Below the pieces are notes generated by a model. The model worked only from the letters and a program-made list of their open reading frames with translations. It was not told where the DNA came from and ran no database searches. 64,000 bases of DNA from Ostrinia nubilalis (lineage: Eukaryota; Arthropoda; Insecta; Lepidoptera; Crambidae): the NCBI RefSeq assembly GCF_963855985.1, contig NC_087098.1:14342501-14406500 (forward strand), in the 5' to 3' direction. This document shows positions 32,294 through 43,313 of this stretch, in pieces. How positions within the stretch are numbered: the first letter of the stretch is position 1; every line of letters starts with the position of its first letter. The translations under genes were made by a program, and so were the position numbers.

Positions 32294-35200
32294 ATACAAC
32301 TGCTAATATACGGGTGTGACGGAAGTTTGGTGAAATTTTAACAATTAATTCAAAATATTTTTTAACATTCGTATTTTGACTCTCAAAAATACATTTAAAA
32401 CAAAGCATAGATTAAAACACATTATTGCTCTAAATATGTATCACAAAACAAAAGAATCTAATTATTTAGTGTAAATTGCTTTTTTTTCTGAATATTGATG
32501 AGCTAAGCAGTTAGTCCCAGAACAAAAATAATTACTTTTGATGATTTATAATTTAGATGCTGACTCTAGTGATCTGATTTTGAATTCATTGTTGAAAGGT
32601 TTTACCAATCTGCCCCTTCCACCCTGAAGTATTTTTAATCTTACGTAATTGTTGTGAAATGTATCCACATTTTTTTAACCTGAACTAATGTACTTTGACG
32701 GAGAAGTGTATATTTTTTAACAAAAAAAGTTCTTATATTCAGACTTGCACAACTCCCCCCGCGTTCGCCCCGTCCGTACAGAGCGTCGATATGACGTCAC
32801 GGCAGCCAGGTGCACAGTTAACACGACCGGATTGTACTTGTCATTTCTGCATTTTTCGTAGGTTCACCCTGTATAATTTGACCTACTACTATAGTCAATT
32901 ACAATGTACATAAAATCAATCACTAAGTAATTTTATATTATTTTTGCTTTGCATCTACCGTTTTAGCTACCATTTGTATTTCGTATTTTATACTTCTCCG
33001 TCTCAGTACATTATTATACGAATTTTCAAAAATATACGTCTCTAATAAACTGTTTAATTAATTTAAAGTGCTATGTGGTAGCAATCATGTTCATCAACAA
33101 CAATCTTCTCAATAAATCTGTAGAGCGCTGGCCGTTACATAAAAGTGTGCTGCATAAATCATCATAATTAACAAAAATAATTTAAAAACTACAGTAAATA
33201 AAACAACATTTTGGGGTAGGTAGATTGGCACATTTAAGAGACTATATTTTTGAATTTACGCAAAGGTAAAATAACCTATCCTTATTTTTAAGATAATAAT
33301 TTGTGTTGTGAGCTTATTAAATGCCTTTGGATAACGATTTATTTTGACGATTTACATGTCAATTTTAGACATAATTTATTGTTTCATTTAATAAATTATT
33401 ATTTACATTTAAATCGAGCTTCTACGTTTTTAAGAACGGGAAATATTGTTTAAATTCATATCGATTGGCGGCTCGAAAATGTTTAATATTGTAAAAATGT
33501 GTTTTAATTTATATTGTACATACATTATATTATTGTATTGGATAAATTTTGTGGCATAAATCAATAATTTTAATGTAACATTTACAGTATTATTTTATTG
33601 TGAAATTCGTTTATGTACCCGCCGAAGTTGTATGAATTTAAAAATGTAATGATTGAGCTTCTTACATCCAAATTGTCCCTCCTTTACTTCCATAGGAAAC
33701 ATTGGCTTCAAAACATATCGTTTGATCAAATACCTTTAATGATAATATTAAAACTTTAAGTGATTCAGATTAACAGCTAGGAATTGGTTTGTAGTTTTGC
33801 CAAATAGATTTTTATAAAATCTTTTCATGTTTAATTAAATAATTAAGGTATATTTTGCCAGAAGCCAAAACCCTTCTGTTAGTCATGATTCTCACGACTT
33901 GCCATTCCTTTAACCGTAGCAAATAATTTTATAATATGACAATAAGTTTTTAGATGTTAAAACCCTAATTTATTTCATGTCAATTCTTACTGTAACATTA
34001 TCAATCTGATTTTTATCAAATTGTGGAAGTCGATATGGTTTATATCAGATTTAAGATGTACTCACATATCCTTGTACTGTCAACTACAATACTCAATTGT
34101 CACGTGGAAATATAATTATACCTTTAAGCTAGTCCAGAGTTTCCCAATCTATTTCAAGGTACCTAGATTTATCTTATACTCGTGGTCTCATAAAAAGGTT
34201 ATCATACTTTCATTTAAAAATGTAGAGTGAGTAACTTTCAGGAATATGTTACTATGTCATGGGATATCCTGGTTGTGAAACCCTGAATTAGCTTAAAAGT
34301 ATATTATGTATGTTTTTTTTTACCTTTAAATTCTTAATAATACAGATTTGAAAAGTCCTCATTTTGATAAAGTCAGATGTAAATAAGAATTAAAATGAAA
34401 TGTACCTAATATTAAAATGATGCCATCTGTCCTTAGAGAAACTAATGAAATGATATTCTAAAATTTAGTGAAGGTGTATGTAGCATAGTCGAATATAGTC
34501 CATCTTGACATATCGGTGCTTGTGTGAAGAATATAAAAATTATTCCTAATAATTTTAAATAATGTAGATGGTATATGTATTATTATGTATGTCACATACG
34601 AAGCGCACGAACACGATTTACATGTAGTGGAAAAATATACATAGAATTTATAGTGAATGGTAATTTTTCGCTAAATATATTTTTTGTACCCGGTACAAAA
34701 TGGTGGCAGGAATCGCATGGAACTGTGTTCAAAGTACATATAAAATTTAAATAAAAATTGAAAAATTTCAGCCGCCATTTTGTAAGATACCGCCGCACCG
34801 CTTTACGTTATGTAAAGTCATTATTTACGATCGTGTTTTCCATATTAATTTTAAATGTACAGAACCAATGGAGTTTCATAAATATTTTTACTTTTATACA
34901 AACCCACAATTTTTTATGACGACGCCGTTTGCGTTGGCGAAAATAAGTACAGTTTTAATTGTAAATAAACAATAATTATTTTTTATTTATATATTATAAT
35001 TTGTAATATTTTAACGCTATAGTTTAGCATAATGGATTTATTATTATTATTATTTTTACTTATATTAATTTTATTTACGTTGTGTTTACAGATCATAGAG
35101 CAGATATTATGACATTTCTTTAGAACCATAGCCAAAGACCTTATCGCCTAGTCTCGGAGTGTATTTATGGTTTTCGCATTTAATTAAATTATTATTTGGT

Positions 35201-36120
35201 AGGAGATCGGATCAAGGAGTTACCAACGTAATATCAAAATGACAGACTGAGAATTATTTCATTTTATCGTTAGATATATTGCTAGATGTTAGGGTAGCAA
35301 TGCGTAGGGCATTCGGATATTTGAAACTGGCAACTCTGCAAAAATCTAGGATGTAAAGTTCAAAATTTGGTATCTTCAAAAATTGAATATTGTTTCGAAT
35401 ATATCGTATATTGTGTAAATGCCCTATAATTGAAAGTAGATCTAGTAGAACGAGATTAGAAATCGGCCTGTATGTTTACAATAATAATAACGAATAAGAA
35501 TGCAATAACTTCGGTTTTTAGTTGGAAGAATTTTTATCGGGGAACTTATTACAGTATACTTAGATGTAAAATCCGTTGAAATCTTAAAACATCGCACGTA
35601 CACTCAAAAGTACACATTGTCATAGTTATATCTAATGATTCAATACATAAAATAGATCAATGTACTTTTAATCAATTGATGTCATTTTATTACAATGATA
35701 ATTGTAATTTTAATATAATCGTACTGTTGTACTTTCTTGTGTCACATTTGAGTATTTTTTGTTGTTGTAATAATTTAAGAGCATCATTTGCTTGCTTAAA
35801 TGTATTGAAGTTCGAGGTTTTTGAACTCTTATCTTTAATTTGTATCTAAGATTATTATTTCAATCAATCAATCAAGTTTATATGTATAAAATGAGCACTT
35901 TTTTCGCTCGAATGTTTATCGTTGCTTTAAATCACGTACTCTTTATATTGTAAGTGAAAACAATGTATTAATTATAATTCATTAATTTAAAATTTAATGC
36001 TCATCAGTCAGTATAAATATTTAAAATAACTGCGAAATTGAGTAAATCATTATTCAGTTTTTTTTAAATTATCTAATAAAAGCTTCTGTGAGTGTCAGAG
36101 ATTTTGCGGTTTATTAGTTC
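32294..36120. other. AT-rich intergenic sequence, nothing recognised
   Basis: This is a strongly AT-rich stretch downstream of EXT2 with short polyA/T runs and several AATAAA hexamers. No exon, RNA gene or known repeat was recognised. The distal part of an extended EXT2 3' UTR could reach into it, but nothing in the sequence shows this. Confidence 0.5.
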
Positions 36121-36125
36121 AGTTA

Positions 36126-36303
36126 GCCTATGCGCAGACCATCGATTTTTCGTCGGCCGATAGTTTAGTCGGGCAGTTGATCAGTATGGGCATGTAATAT
36201 GGAAGTGCGCACATTACACCGATTTGATTTGCCCGATTCTTCATACAAATTAAAATCGGGCCCAACTATCGGCCAACTAAAAATCAATGGTCTGCGCCTA
36301 GGC
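36126..36303. mobile_element. 178-bp MITE, ends GCCTATGCGCAGACCATCGA, TTA TSD
   Basis: The ends GCCTATGCGCAGACCATCGA and TCAATGGTCTGCGCCTAGGC are flanked by TTA at 36123-36125 and 36304-36306. The interior CGATAGTTTAGTCGGGCAG and inverse CCCAACTATCGGCCAACT match 22012-22187. Confidence 0.85.
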
Positions 36304-36506
36304 TTATAGTTCTTGCAACTCACGAAGGCGAGTGAGCTTACTTGTGTGTGTACGTGTTTATGCACATAACGATAGTGTAATGTCTGTCAAAACTTTTGAA
36401 AAACGAACAGTAGCAAGCCACCACACATGTAAAGCTCGCTCGCCTTCGATACACATTCTGTATTATCCGGTTACTTTCAATTTAAGTTTCAGCCAAACAA
36501 ACGCGT

Positions 36507-36640
36507 CCTGTCATTGGTCGCGCGTTCTGTCATTGATCGCGCGTTCTGTCACTGATCGCGCGTTCTGTCATTCATCGCGCGTCCTGTCATTAGTCGCGCA
36601 TCCTGTCATTGGTCCTGCGTTCTGTCATTGGCATTGTCAT
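36507..36640 (+). repeat. 19-bp minisatellite, 7 units
   Basis: The unit TCTGTCATTGRTCGCGCGT repeats with exact 19-bp spacing: GTCAYT starts at 36510, 36529, 36548, 36567, 36586, 36605 and 36624. Units differ by one or two bases. It reads CTGTCATTGGTCGCGCGTTC, with a CCAAT-type ATTGGT in several units. Confidence 0.9.
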
Positions 36641-37267
36641 GCACGTGCAATGATCGCCATCAGCATGAGTTGGTTTGACTGAAGCTTTAAACAAATACAA
36701 ATATAATAATTAATTGTATGATGTAATTATTTAAACATGACATTTCTTGCTGACTACTTCTATAACTGTACAAATTAAATTATTCACTGCCGATATGCAA
36801 TAATATTGAAATCAAAAACGTAAGGACTTTTTCGTATTGAATTGTGTAGATATACTCGTATATTATGTATTATGTATACATTTGAATGTGCGTAATCAGT
36901 TTTGTGCATGAATGTTAATTTAAATACGACGCGTTGTCTGTTTGAGCTTCTACCGTCCATAAAGTACGTACATAACTCTAATAAAATGAGTATATTATGT
37001 AACATTAAACATTGGAATTTTGATTTTAATAATGTAACATTTATGCACACGACTGTACTTTGCCTAAGAAATAATAATTTATTAATAACATTATTATTTG
37101 TTGATTTGGTTCGTGTTGTATGTAGATAGACGTCTAGTGGTAAGTACTTAATAGTGTAATTTGTTGCGATTATGTACAGCGTGTAAATAGTACACTAAAT
37201 ATACTGTGAATAAAAGAAGACATATCAGTTTGTAATTATGTGTTTTTATTTTTCCTTAGACCAATAA

Positions 37268-37414
37268 ATCCCGGTTTCCACCAAAGCGGAGCGGATTGTT
37301 GAATATAACCAACCACATTTTATTATTTCTACTTCTCGTCTCCGCCAAGCAGAGCTCCGTTATTTGACGACTTTTCACTTCTCCGCTCCGCTACGCATTG
37401 GTGGAAACTGAGCC
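37268..37414. mobile_element. small MITE, ends CCGGTTTCCACCAAAGCGGA
   Basis: The ends CCGGTTTCCACCAAAGCGGA and TACGCATTGGTGGAAACTGA are inverted repeats. The block CTCCGCTCCGCTACGCATTG is the inverse of GCGGAGCGG near the left end. It is related to 5406-5558. Confidence 0.65.
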
Positions 37415-38533
37415 TAACTGATGTTTCAAGTGATCAGTAAGTTTCATTGGCGTTATATTTCTTTTTTGGCCAGTATAAAAAACATTTTATGTAAGGAATA
37501 TGTAGAGATCTACAAGTTTACCTATATCTTTCAAACATAACACTTTATTTCTTAATACATATTATATCAATCAGGGAGTTCAAAGCGGTGTGATTTTCAA
37601 TCCAACACAAAAACTGACTGTCCAATTAACCAAAGAGTTAGTGACCAAAACAATCGTTATTTAACTGCCTTTTAACATAAGAAGTTAACTTTATTGATAC
37701 CGAATCGGCGGCTTAAATCTAATCGAGGGTGTAATCGGAAAGCGTCCATTATAATTAACATGTATATCAAAATGATTATTTAGTTGACGTAAAAGCTCCA
37801 ACTTTGGTTACAACGAAAAATTTAATACTTTCAGTTCAGTAACTCGGCGGGACACAACATAAATGACAAAATCTGATATTTTTTAACGAATTACGGAATT
37901 TCCTAATTTTCAGAAAATATATCCGACGATTGAAAAAATGGCCCTAAGTAAACCAAACAGTAGAAGATACTAGAAATTAAAAACGTGACTTTATCCACTC
38001 TAAAATCTAAACCTAGGTACTATTAAAAGCTACGCTTTAACCCTTAACCAGGCTCAAAAAAAGTCATTGGTTTTCAACCGTATCTTCACAGCATAAAGTT
38101 TAAATTGATGTGGGCTCTATTTAACCAAGGCCTGGTTAAGGGTTAGGGTTGGGAACTTTTTAATACTTACCTGCTTCTTTAGGACCTAAGACAAAACCTG
38201 TAAAACAATACTAAAACATTGCAAACTTCTCGCCTCCAAGATCCCCCCAAACATTGGTGCACATACGTTCCAAAAACACAATTTTTAAGAATCATCGCAT
38301 TACACCGATGAGGCGTCCCGCTGCGTCCACTCAATACCTCACCGCGCGTAAACTCGCGGAAACATGGCAACGTCACGGCACTCCTTTGATATACGGGTAT
38401 TGGTTTATGTCGTTGATATGGGGGATAAATTTCACACTGTATGATGTTGCACTTTCCACATTTTTGCAAGATTTTAAGTAGGTTTAGTGGTTTAGTCATG
38501 CGGTCGTGTCAAATCTTAAGTTGATTTGGCTAG

Positions 38534-38914
38534 CTTCTTAGATTTTTTTACAAATAAGTATGTAGGTACCTTCATTTTGGGCGTGCAGCCCGCGTTGGTT
38601 TGGTCGAACCTTGCAAAACATTTTTATTTTTTTATGTAATTGCTTAGGTACTCAATAAAGTAGGCAGTTAGTTAATATTTTTGTCTATTTAAGTGCAATT
38701 TTCCGCGTACCTACTTGATTTAAAAATCTTCTTAGATTTTTTTACAAATATGTACCTTCATTTTGGGCGTGCAGCCCGCGTTGGTTTGGTCGAACCTTGC
38801 AAAACATTTTTATTTTTTTATGTAATTACTTAGGTACTCAATAAAGTAGGCAGTTAGTTAATATTTTTGTCTATTTAAGTGCAATTTTCCGCGTACTTGA
38901 TTTAAAAATCTTAC
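38534..38914 (+). repeat. 194-bp direct tandem duplication
   Basis: CTTCTTAGATTTTTTTACAA begins at 38534 and again at 38728. TTCATTTTGGGCGTGCAGCC, TTGGTTTGGTCGAACCTTGC and TAGGTACTCAATAAAGTAGG follow in both. The second copy has small deletions (GTAGGTA; CTAC) and otherwise very few differences, so the duplication is recent. Confidence 0.92.
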
Positions 38915-39470
38915 ACTGCTTTCATTAGTTTCTAATTTAGCCTTGGTTCATTCAGTGCAAGGCGTTATCACTTTTAGTTCACTATCATAGCACGTAAGGG
39001 CCTCGTTGACTCTATACTAATCCAGTAGTCGTATTTGTCTCAATTTAATTACCTAACTATGTATTTTTGTATTTCTGTAAATGCACCGAATTTAGGTTAC
39101 GCTAAAGCAAACCGAAGTAAACAAATAAAAAGGGCAAAAGTATCGTAAGTCACACAAAGTATTCGCCGCCTCCGATATAAACTTCGGCGGGCCATCCGAG
39201 ATGGGCCGATAAGCGTTCTCGCTTAATTACAACAGTATTTGATTACAGTATTGTCGCTACCGAATAACTGCTCAAGTGGTCAGTGAATCTGTGGACACTG
39301 ACATGAGCGGTGACTCTACCTCTGTCAAGTGTCTGTGTAAGGAATGTATGAAGTAGGATAAAACACCGTAGCGTCCGTAGCATCGTAGAGCAGGCAGCAG
39401 ATAGATATTTAGAACATAGGTACTTTATTCTACACCCACCACACACGACTAAAAAAGAAGGAAATATACG

Positions 39471-39548
39471 CCTGTATTCATAAACATTGCTATGAGGTCT
39501 CACAGTGCGCGTGGACGCACAGGGTGACAAGAACTAATCACAGAGCAA
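39471..39548 (+). mobile_element. truncated MITE of the CGTATTCACAAACA family
   Basis: CCTGTATTCATAAACATTGC, GAGGTCTCACAGTGCGCGTG and GACGCACAGGGTGACAAGAA match the left half of 20167-20312. The right half is absent. Confidence 0.75.
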
Positions 39549-39945
39549 ATGCGAGATGGTCTAAACTGTTTTCAAGGATTTCGTATTAGAAATTAAATGA
39601 CAGATTCATGTTCCTTCTGTGTTCCTCCTACCATCTTCGTTACGGTAAAATAATATGGTTCATGTTATAATCACAATTAATGGCACATATTAGGATAAAA
39701 TATGTGAGTAGGTATCTGCTAATTATGCCCCTAAACAGGATAAATGAACAGTATTCTTAGTGGCCGGTAAGAGCCGATTCAGGTCTAGAAATTCCTCATT
39801 AGCTAGAGCTTCGGATTGGAAAAACACTGCGTTAAAAGTTCTTCGTTTGTTAAAAAATATTCTGCAGCAACTTTTTTAGATTTAGAACTTAGTCAAATAG
39901 AATTAAACCTAATGACAAGCGTTTAGAACTTTAGACCTGCCGCTA

Positions 39946-40120
39946 GACTAGGCGCAGACCACCGATTTTTAGTTGGCCGATAGTTTTACCCGATTTTAAA
40001 TTGTATGAAGAATCGGCCAAATCGAATCGGTGTAATGTGCGCACTTCCATACATGCCCATACTGATCAACTGCCCGACTAAACTATCGGCCGACGAAAAA
40101 TCGATGGTATGCGCCTAGGC
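39946..40120. mobile_element. 175-bp MITE, ends GACTAGGCGCAGACCACCGA
   Basis: The ends GACTAGGCGCAGACCACCGA and ATGGTATGCGCCTAGGC are inverted repeats; the flanks are CTA and TTA. It is colinear with 22012-22187 and in the same orientation. Confidence 0.83.
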
Positions 40121-41749
40121 TTAGACTGCAATAATTCCGACGACAATAAAGTGTACCACAAGGCACTACGCCCGCTGCGTAACTCTAAAACTCACTTCTA
40201 TTAGCAGGAAAAGATGTAATCTGCACTGAACAAAGCGGCCCAGCAGCCATATATCGGTAGTGTTTTACTTACGACTGTACTATCACATTGTCGCGGCGAT
40301 ATATTTAAGGCTTGTTCCTCGCAAATCCTCTCGACACTCTTGCTTTGTGCTCCCGACAGCGCGCGCATTGTACCTCCAGAGGTGTTAATGTCACCCACAA
40401 ATATGTACCAAGACAAAAACAAAGTAAACCGAAACAAGCACCCGGTCCGCGATTTATTTAACGCGTGCGCTGAAACAATTTTAATTAGTGTGGCCGGCTT
40501 TTAAATGAATAGAGACATAAACAGTGTTCCCGGATTCCGATAGTCTCGGTTCCCTATTGCTGCGTTCCCCAATAATTGGGTACGAGATGACGACATTTCT
40601 GCGATGCTCGGCATTTAGATTCTATATGTCCAGCCAATTGTTTAAGGGCTCGCCAGAAATTGTATGCGTATTGTGAAAGCCCTATTTAGGTTGCTGAAGG
40701 TATTGTGCGGGCAACAATTATTAATTCATGGGTAGAGTTTAGTTATTGGAACAATTAATTGTATAATAATTTATCTCTACATGCGTAGACGTGACGTGGG
40801 GAACGCGGAAACGAAGATCTCTTTACGTAGGTTAGTTCGTAAAGGAAAAGATAGTTAAGTACTTAATAAGTGCAACGATGTAGTTTAAACCACAATACTT
40901 ACTTCTATTCAAACATCAACGCATCCTTCTTTCGGAACGGATGAACCCTACCTTATCGGACAGACAGAACTATCCCTCCATGTAGGAAATCTATTTTCTT
41001 CCCATTTTCTCCTGAATTACCTGAATGGACCTACATATTATTTGACATATTGGTTACACAATTACATTAGCTTCTTGATTTATAAAGAAAGCAATTATTT
41101 TCTACTTAATGGACATCTCAGATTTATTGATTCTTAATCATAAGCAGGTAGGCATAGTAGGTTAGGTAAGTAGGTGATGTCAAACTGGTAATTCAAAGCC
41201 AAGTCAACGACTCGCAAATTCTTTGTCACACAAATCAGCTCTTCGTATGAATTGTTAATTTGATAGACATAATCAGATTTCAATGTTGCATGAAGACAAT
41301 AGGTATCACCAGTCCGGCGGTGACCAGCGCCAATCAGCCCTAAAATGGAGAGTTCATCGACTTGCCATCTATGACATGCGCGTGCGACCGCCATATTGGC
41401 ATATTCATTCAAGGGTATGCCAATGTTTGGACTTCGATCACGTTCCTACAGTAGTACACATTTAATAAGGCGCGTCGTGAATCTTCGGCCACGCAGACAA
41501 GGACAAAATTTTTCCGATTATGTTCCCCGTCGCACTTGCGCAAGCCCCGCCCATTTCATAATTACACTGCAGGCCAATTGTAACGGAATTACGGGGAATA
41601 AAAAATTTATCTTTTTGCCAAAAAAAGTTTAATAGAGTATTTAAATAAATAAATAGACTTCTTAAAAAACAAATTATAAATGTGTTTTTGCTACATACTT
41701 TGGGATCGATCGGAGCAATGTACGCGTCTATTATGTATTTATTTATTTA
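40121..41749. other. intergenic sequence without recognised gene
   Basis: This is mixed-composition sequence. Nothing recognisable as an exon was seen. Short GC-richer patches occur near 40300-40380 and 41290-41560, the latter rich in CGCGTGCGAC-like words, but they have no identifiable function. Confidence 0.45.
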
Positions 41750-41946
41750 CTAGCTTTTGCCCGCGGTTTCACCCGCGTGAGATTTAGTTTGTCATAGATC
41801 GTCATAAATTATAGCCTATATTATGTTATTCTGGGTTATAAACAATAATACTGTAAAGTTTCATCAAAATCCGTTCAATAGTTTTTGCGTGAAAGAGTAA
41901 CAAACATCCAGACATCCAAACTTTCGTATTTATAATATTAGTAGGA
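41750..41946 (-). mobile_element. 197-bp Lep1-type Helitron, minus strand
   Basis: The complement begins TCCTACTAATATTATAAATAC after A and ends CGGGCAAAAGCTAG before T. The pre-terminal GCGGGTGAAACCGCGGGC block can form the Helitron 3' hairpin better than in the 25276 copy. It contains CTCTTTCACGCAAAAACTAT. Confidence 0.92.
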
Positions 41947-42238
41947 TTATTTTTGTGGGATGTATTTAATCCATAATTTAGAAATGTTAATAGTTGCATG
42001 CTACATATAATTGTAGCGAATTACGATAATGAACTTTATTTTATTTATCATAACATCTTTAATATACTGTACTCTACTAAATGGCAAATAAATATTTGAA
42101 TTTCCGAATGTGAGAAGAGTGAATGCTGAATCTATTAATGAATTGTGAATGTGTAGATGTACGGAGATTGGAGGCTCACAAAAATAAAACACTTTTTTTG
42201 CCACTAAGTGTACTTTTGTCTGCAACGCGTCTACGCAC

Positions 42239-42420
42239 TCTAGAGTATGGCGGCTGACTAACATGTGTCACAGCGCGCGCAAACATGACGCGGCGACGGA
42301 CCAATACCGGCACAGGAAGAAGACGCGCCGTGCGTGGAGTATCCCGATTGGTCAATAGCATTTCCCGCGCTACTTAAATTCGTCTTCTGCGCAGGTACAT
42401 CGGTGAGCCTTATTAATTGT
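42239..42420. promoter_or_regulatory. GC-rich promoter-like segment
   Basis: A local CpG-rich block in AT-rich surroundings contains CCAAT-type boxes in both orientations (CGGACCAATACCGG near 42297 and CCCGATTGGTCAATAGC near 42344), GCGCGCGCAAACATGACGCG and TACTTAAATTCG as a weak TATA-like element. It is followed at 42393 by CTGCGCAGGTACATCGGTGAG, which holds possible donor sites. No gene product could be attached, so this is a compositional prediction only. Confidence 0.35.
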
Positions 42421-42697
42421 GTACTACTGTACCTACCTTTAATCTTGTGGGTTTCATTATTTCATCTCAAATAATCGTTTGTATTCTTTTCCTTTTTCCA
42501 AAACCTAGTCATCGTCATCAGGTCATCTAGTATGCACTGCAGAATGAGGCTCTTCTAATTTACCAGAAGCAAATGGAGGATTTGGCCATACAGGTCCTTA
42601 TCCCTTAGTCGTCTGTTATGATATCCATGGGAAGTTGGAATCGGAACAGGCTAAGTACAGGTAGAGACAAAGTTCTAGAAAAATCATAAAACATACC

Positions 42698-43258
42698 TGT
42701 TGACGATGGCCACCAGAAGTAGGTACTTAAGCTATAACTTCGTATTTTGTATACCTGAAAATTACAAACTAATCTACTTATTATTATTAACCTACTAAAC
42801 TTACCGAAGTCCTGTGACTTACCTTGCATTTTGTTTGTATAGCCTGAATTGTATCTATGTTTAAGCTACGAGTATATTTACATCGTAGTAATAATATGTA
42901 AACTGTAAGCCGACCACATAACTTACACTGTATGTGATTTTGGAACATTAAATAAGTAAGCGAATCTGGGTGCGCGCGTAGGTAATAATATTATCGCGCG
43001 CCTAGAACATTCCGAGCTAGCCGTTAGCAATGCGGCCCGCTGATTGGCCGGAGGCCTCTCGCCTTTTATGGTGAGAAGCTTCTAGCGGCTCACCGCGCCG
43101 CACACGCGGCGGCCGAGAGCCGCCAGTCGTCGTCGAACTCTCACCCTCTGCGAACGTACTAGTGCGCACACCCGGACGCGCCTTCATTTTCAACGTACCT
43201 ACCTGGACTTTCATTTCATTTATCACCTACGTTCACCCATCGACCTACATCGCCTACA
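42698..43258 (+). repeat. 5' LTR of the BEL/Pao element
   Basis: It starts TGTTGACGATGGCCACCAGA and ends CATCGCCTACA. A hairpin GCGCGCG...CGCGCGC (about 42971-43004) and a TTTTATGG promoter-like element at about 43055 lie in the middle. It is identical to the 3' LTR for the first 438 bp and then diverged (43136-43258). Confidence 0.94.
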
Positions 43259-43280
43259 AAGTGGTCCTACGAGCCGAATC
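43259..43280 (+). other. candidate primer-binding site
   Basis: Directly after the LTR, AAG is followed by TGGTCCTACGAGCCGAA. The leading TGG pairs with the CCA end of a tRNA, and the rest resembles the 3' end of insect tRNA-Tyr from memory, with about two mismatches. The tRNA assignment is tentative. Confidence 0.55.
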
Positions 43281-43313
43281 ATCGATTTGTGAACTCAGTG
43301 ATACGTCAACAAC

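Noticed and set aside
42176..42361. Arg-rich 61-codon minus-strand frame
   Set aside because: The frame simply follows the GC-rich promoter-like segment; the translated sequence is basic low-complexity without a domain.
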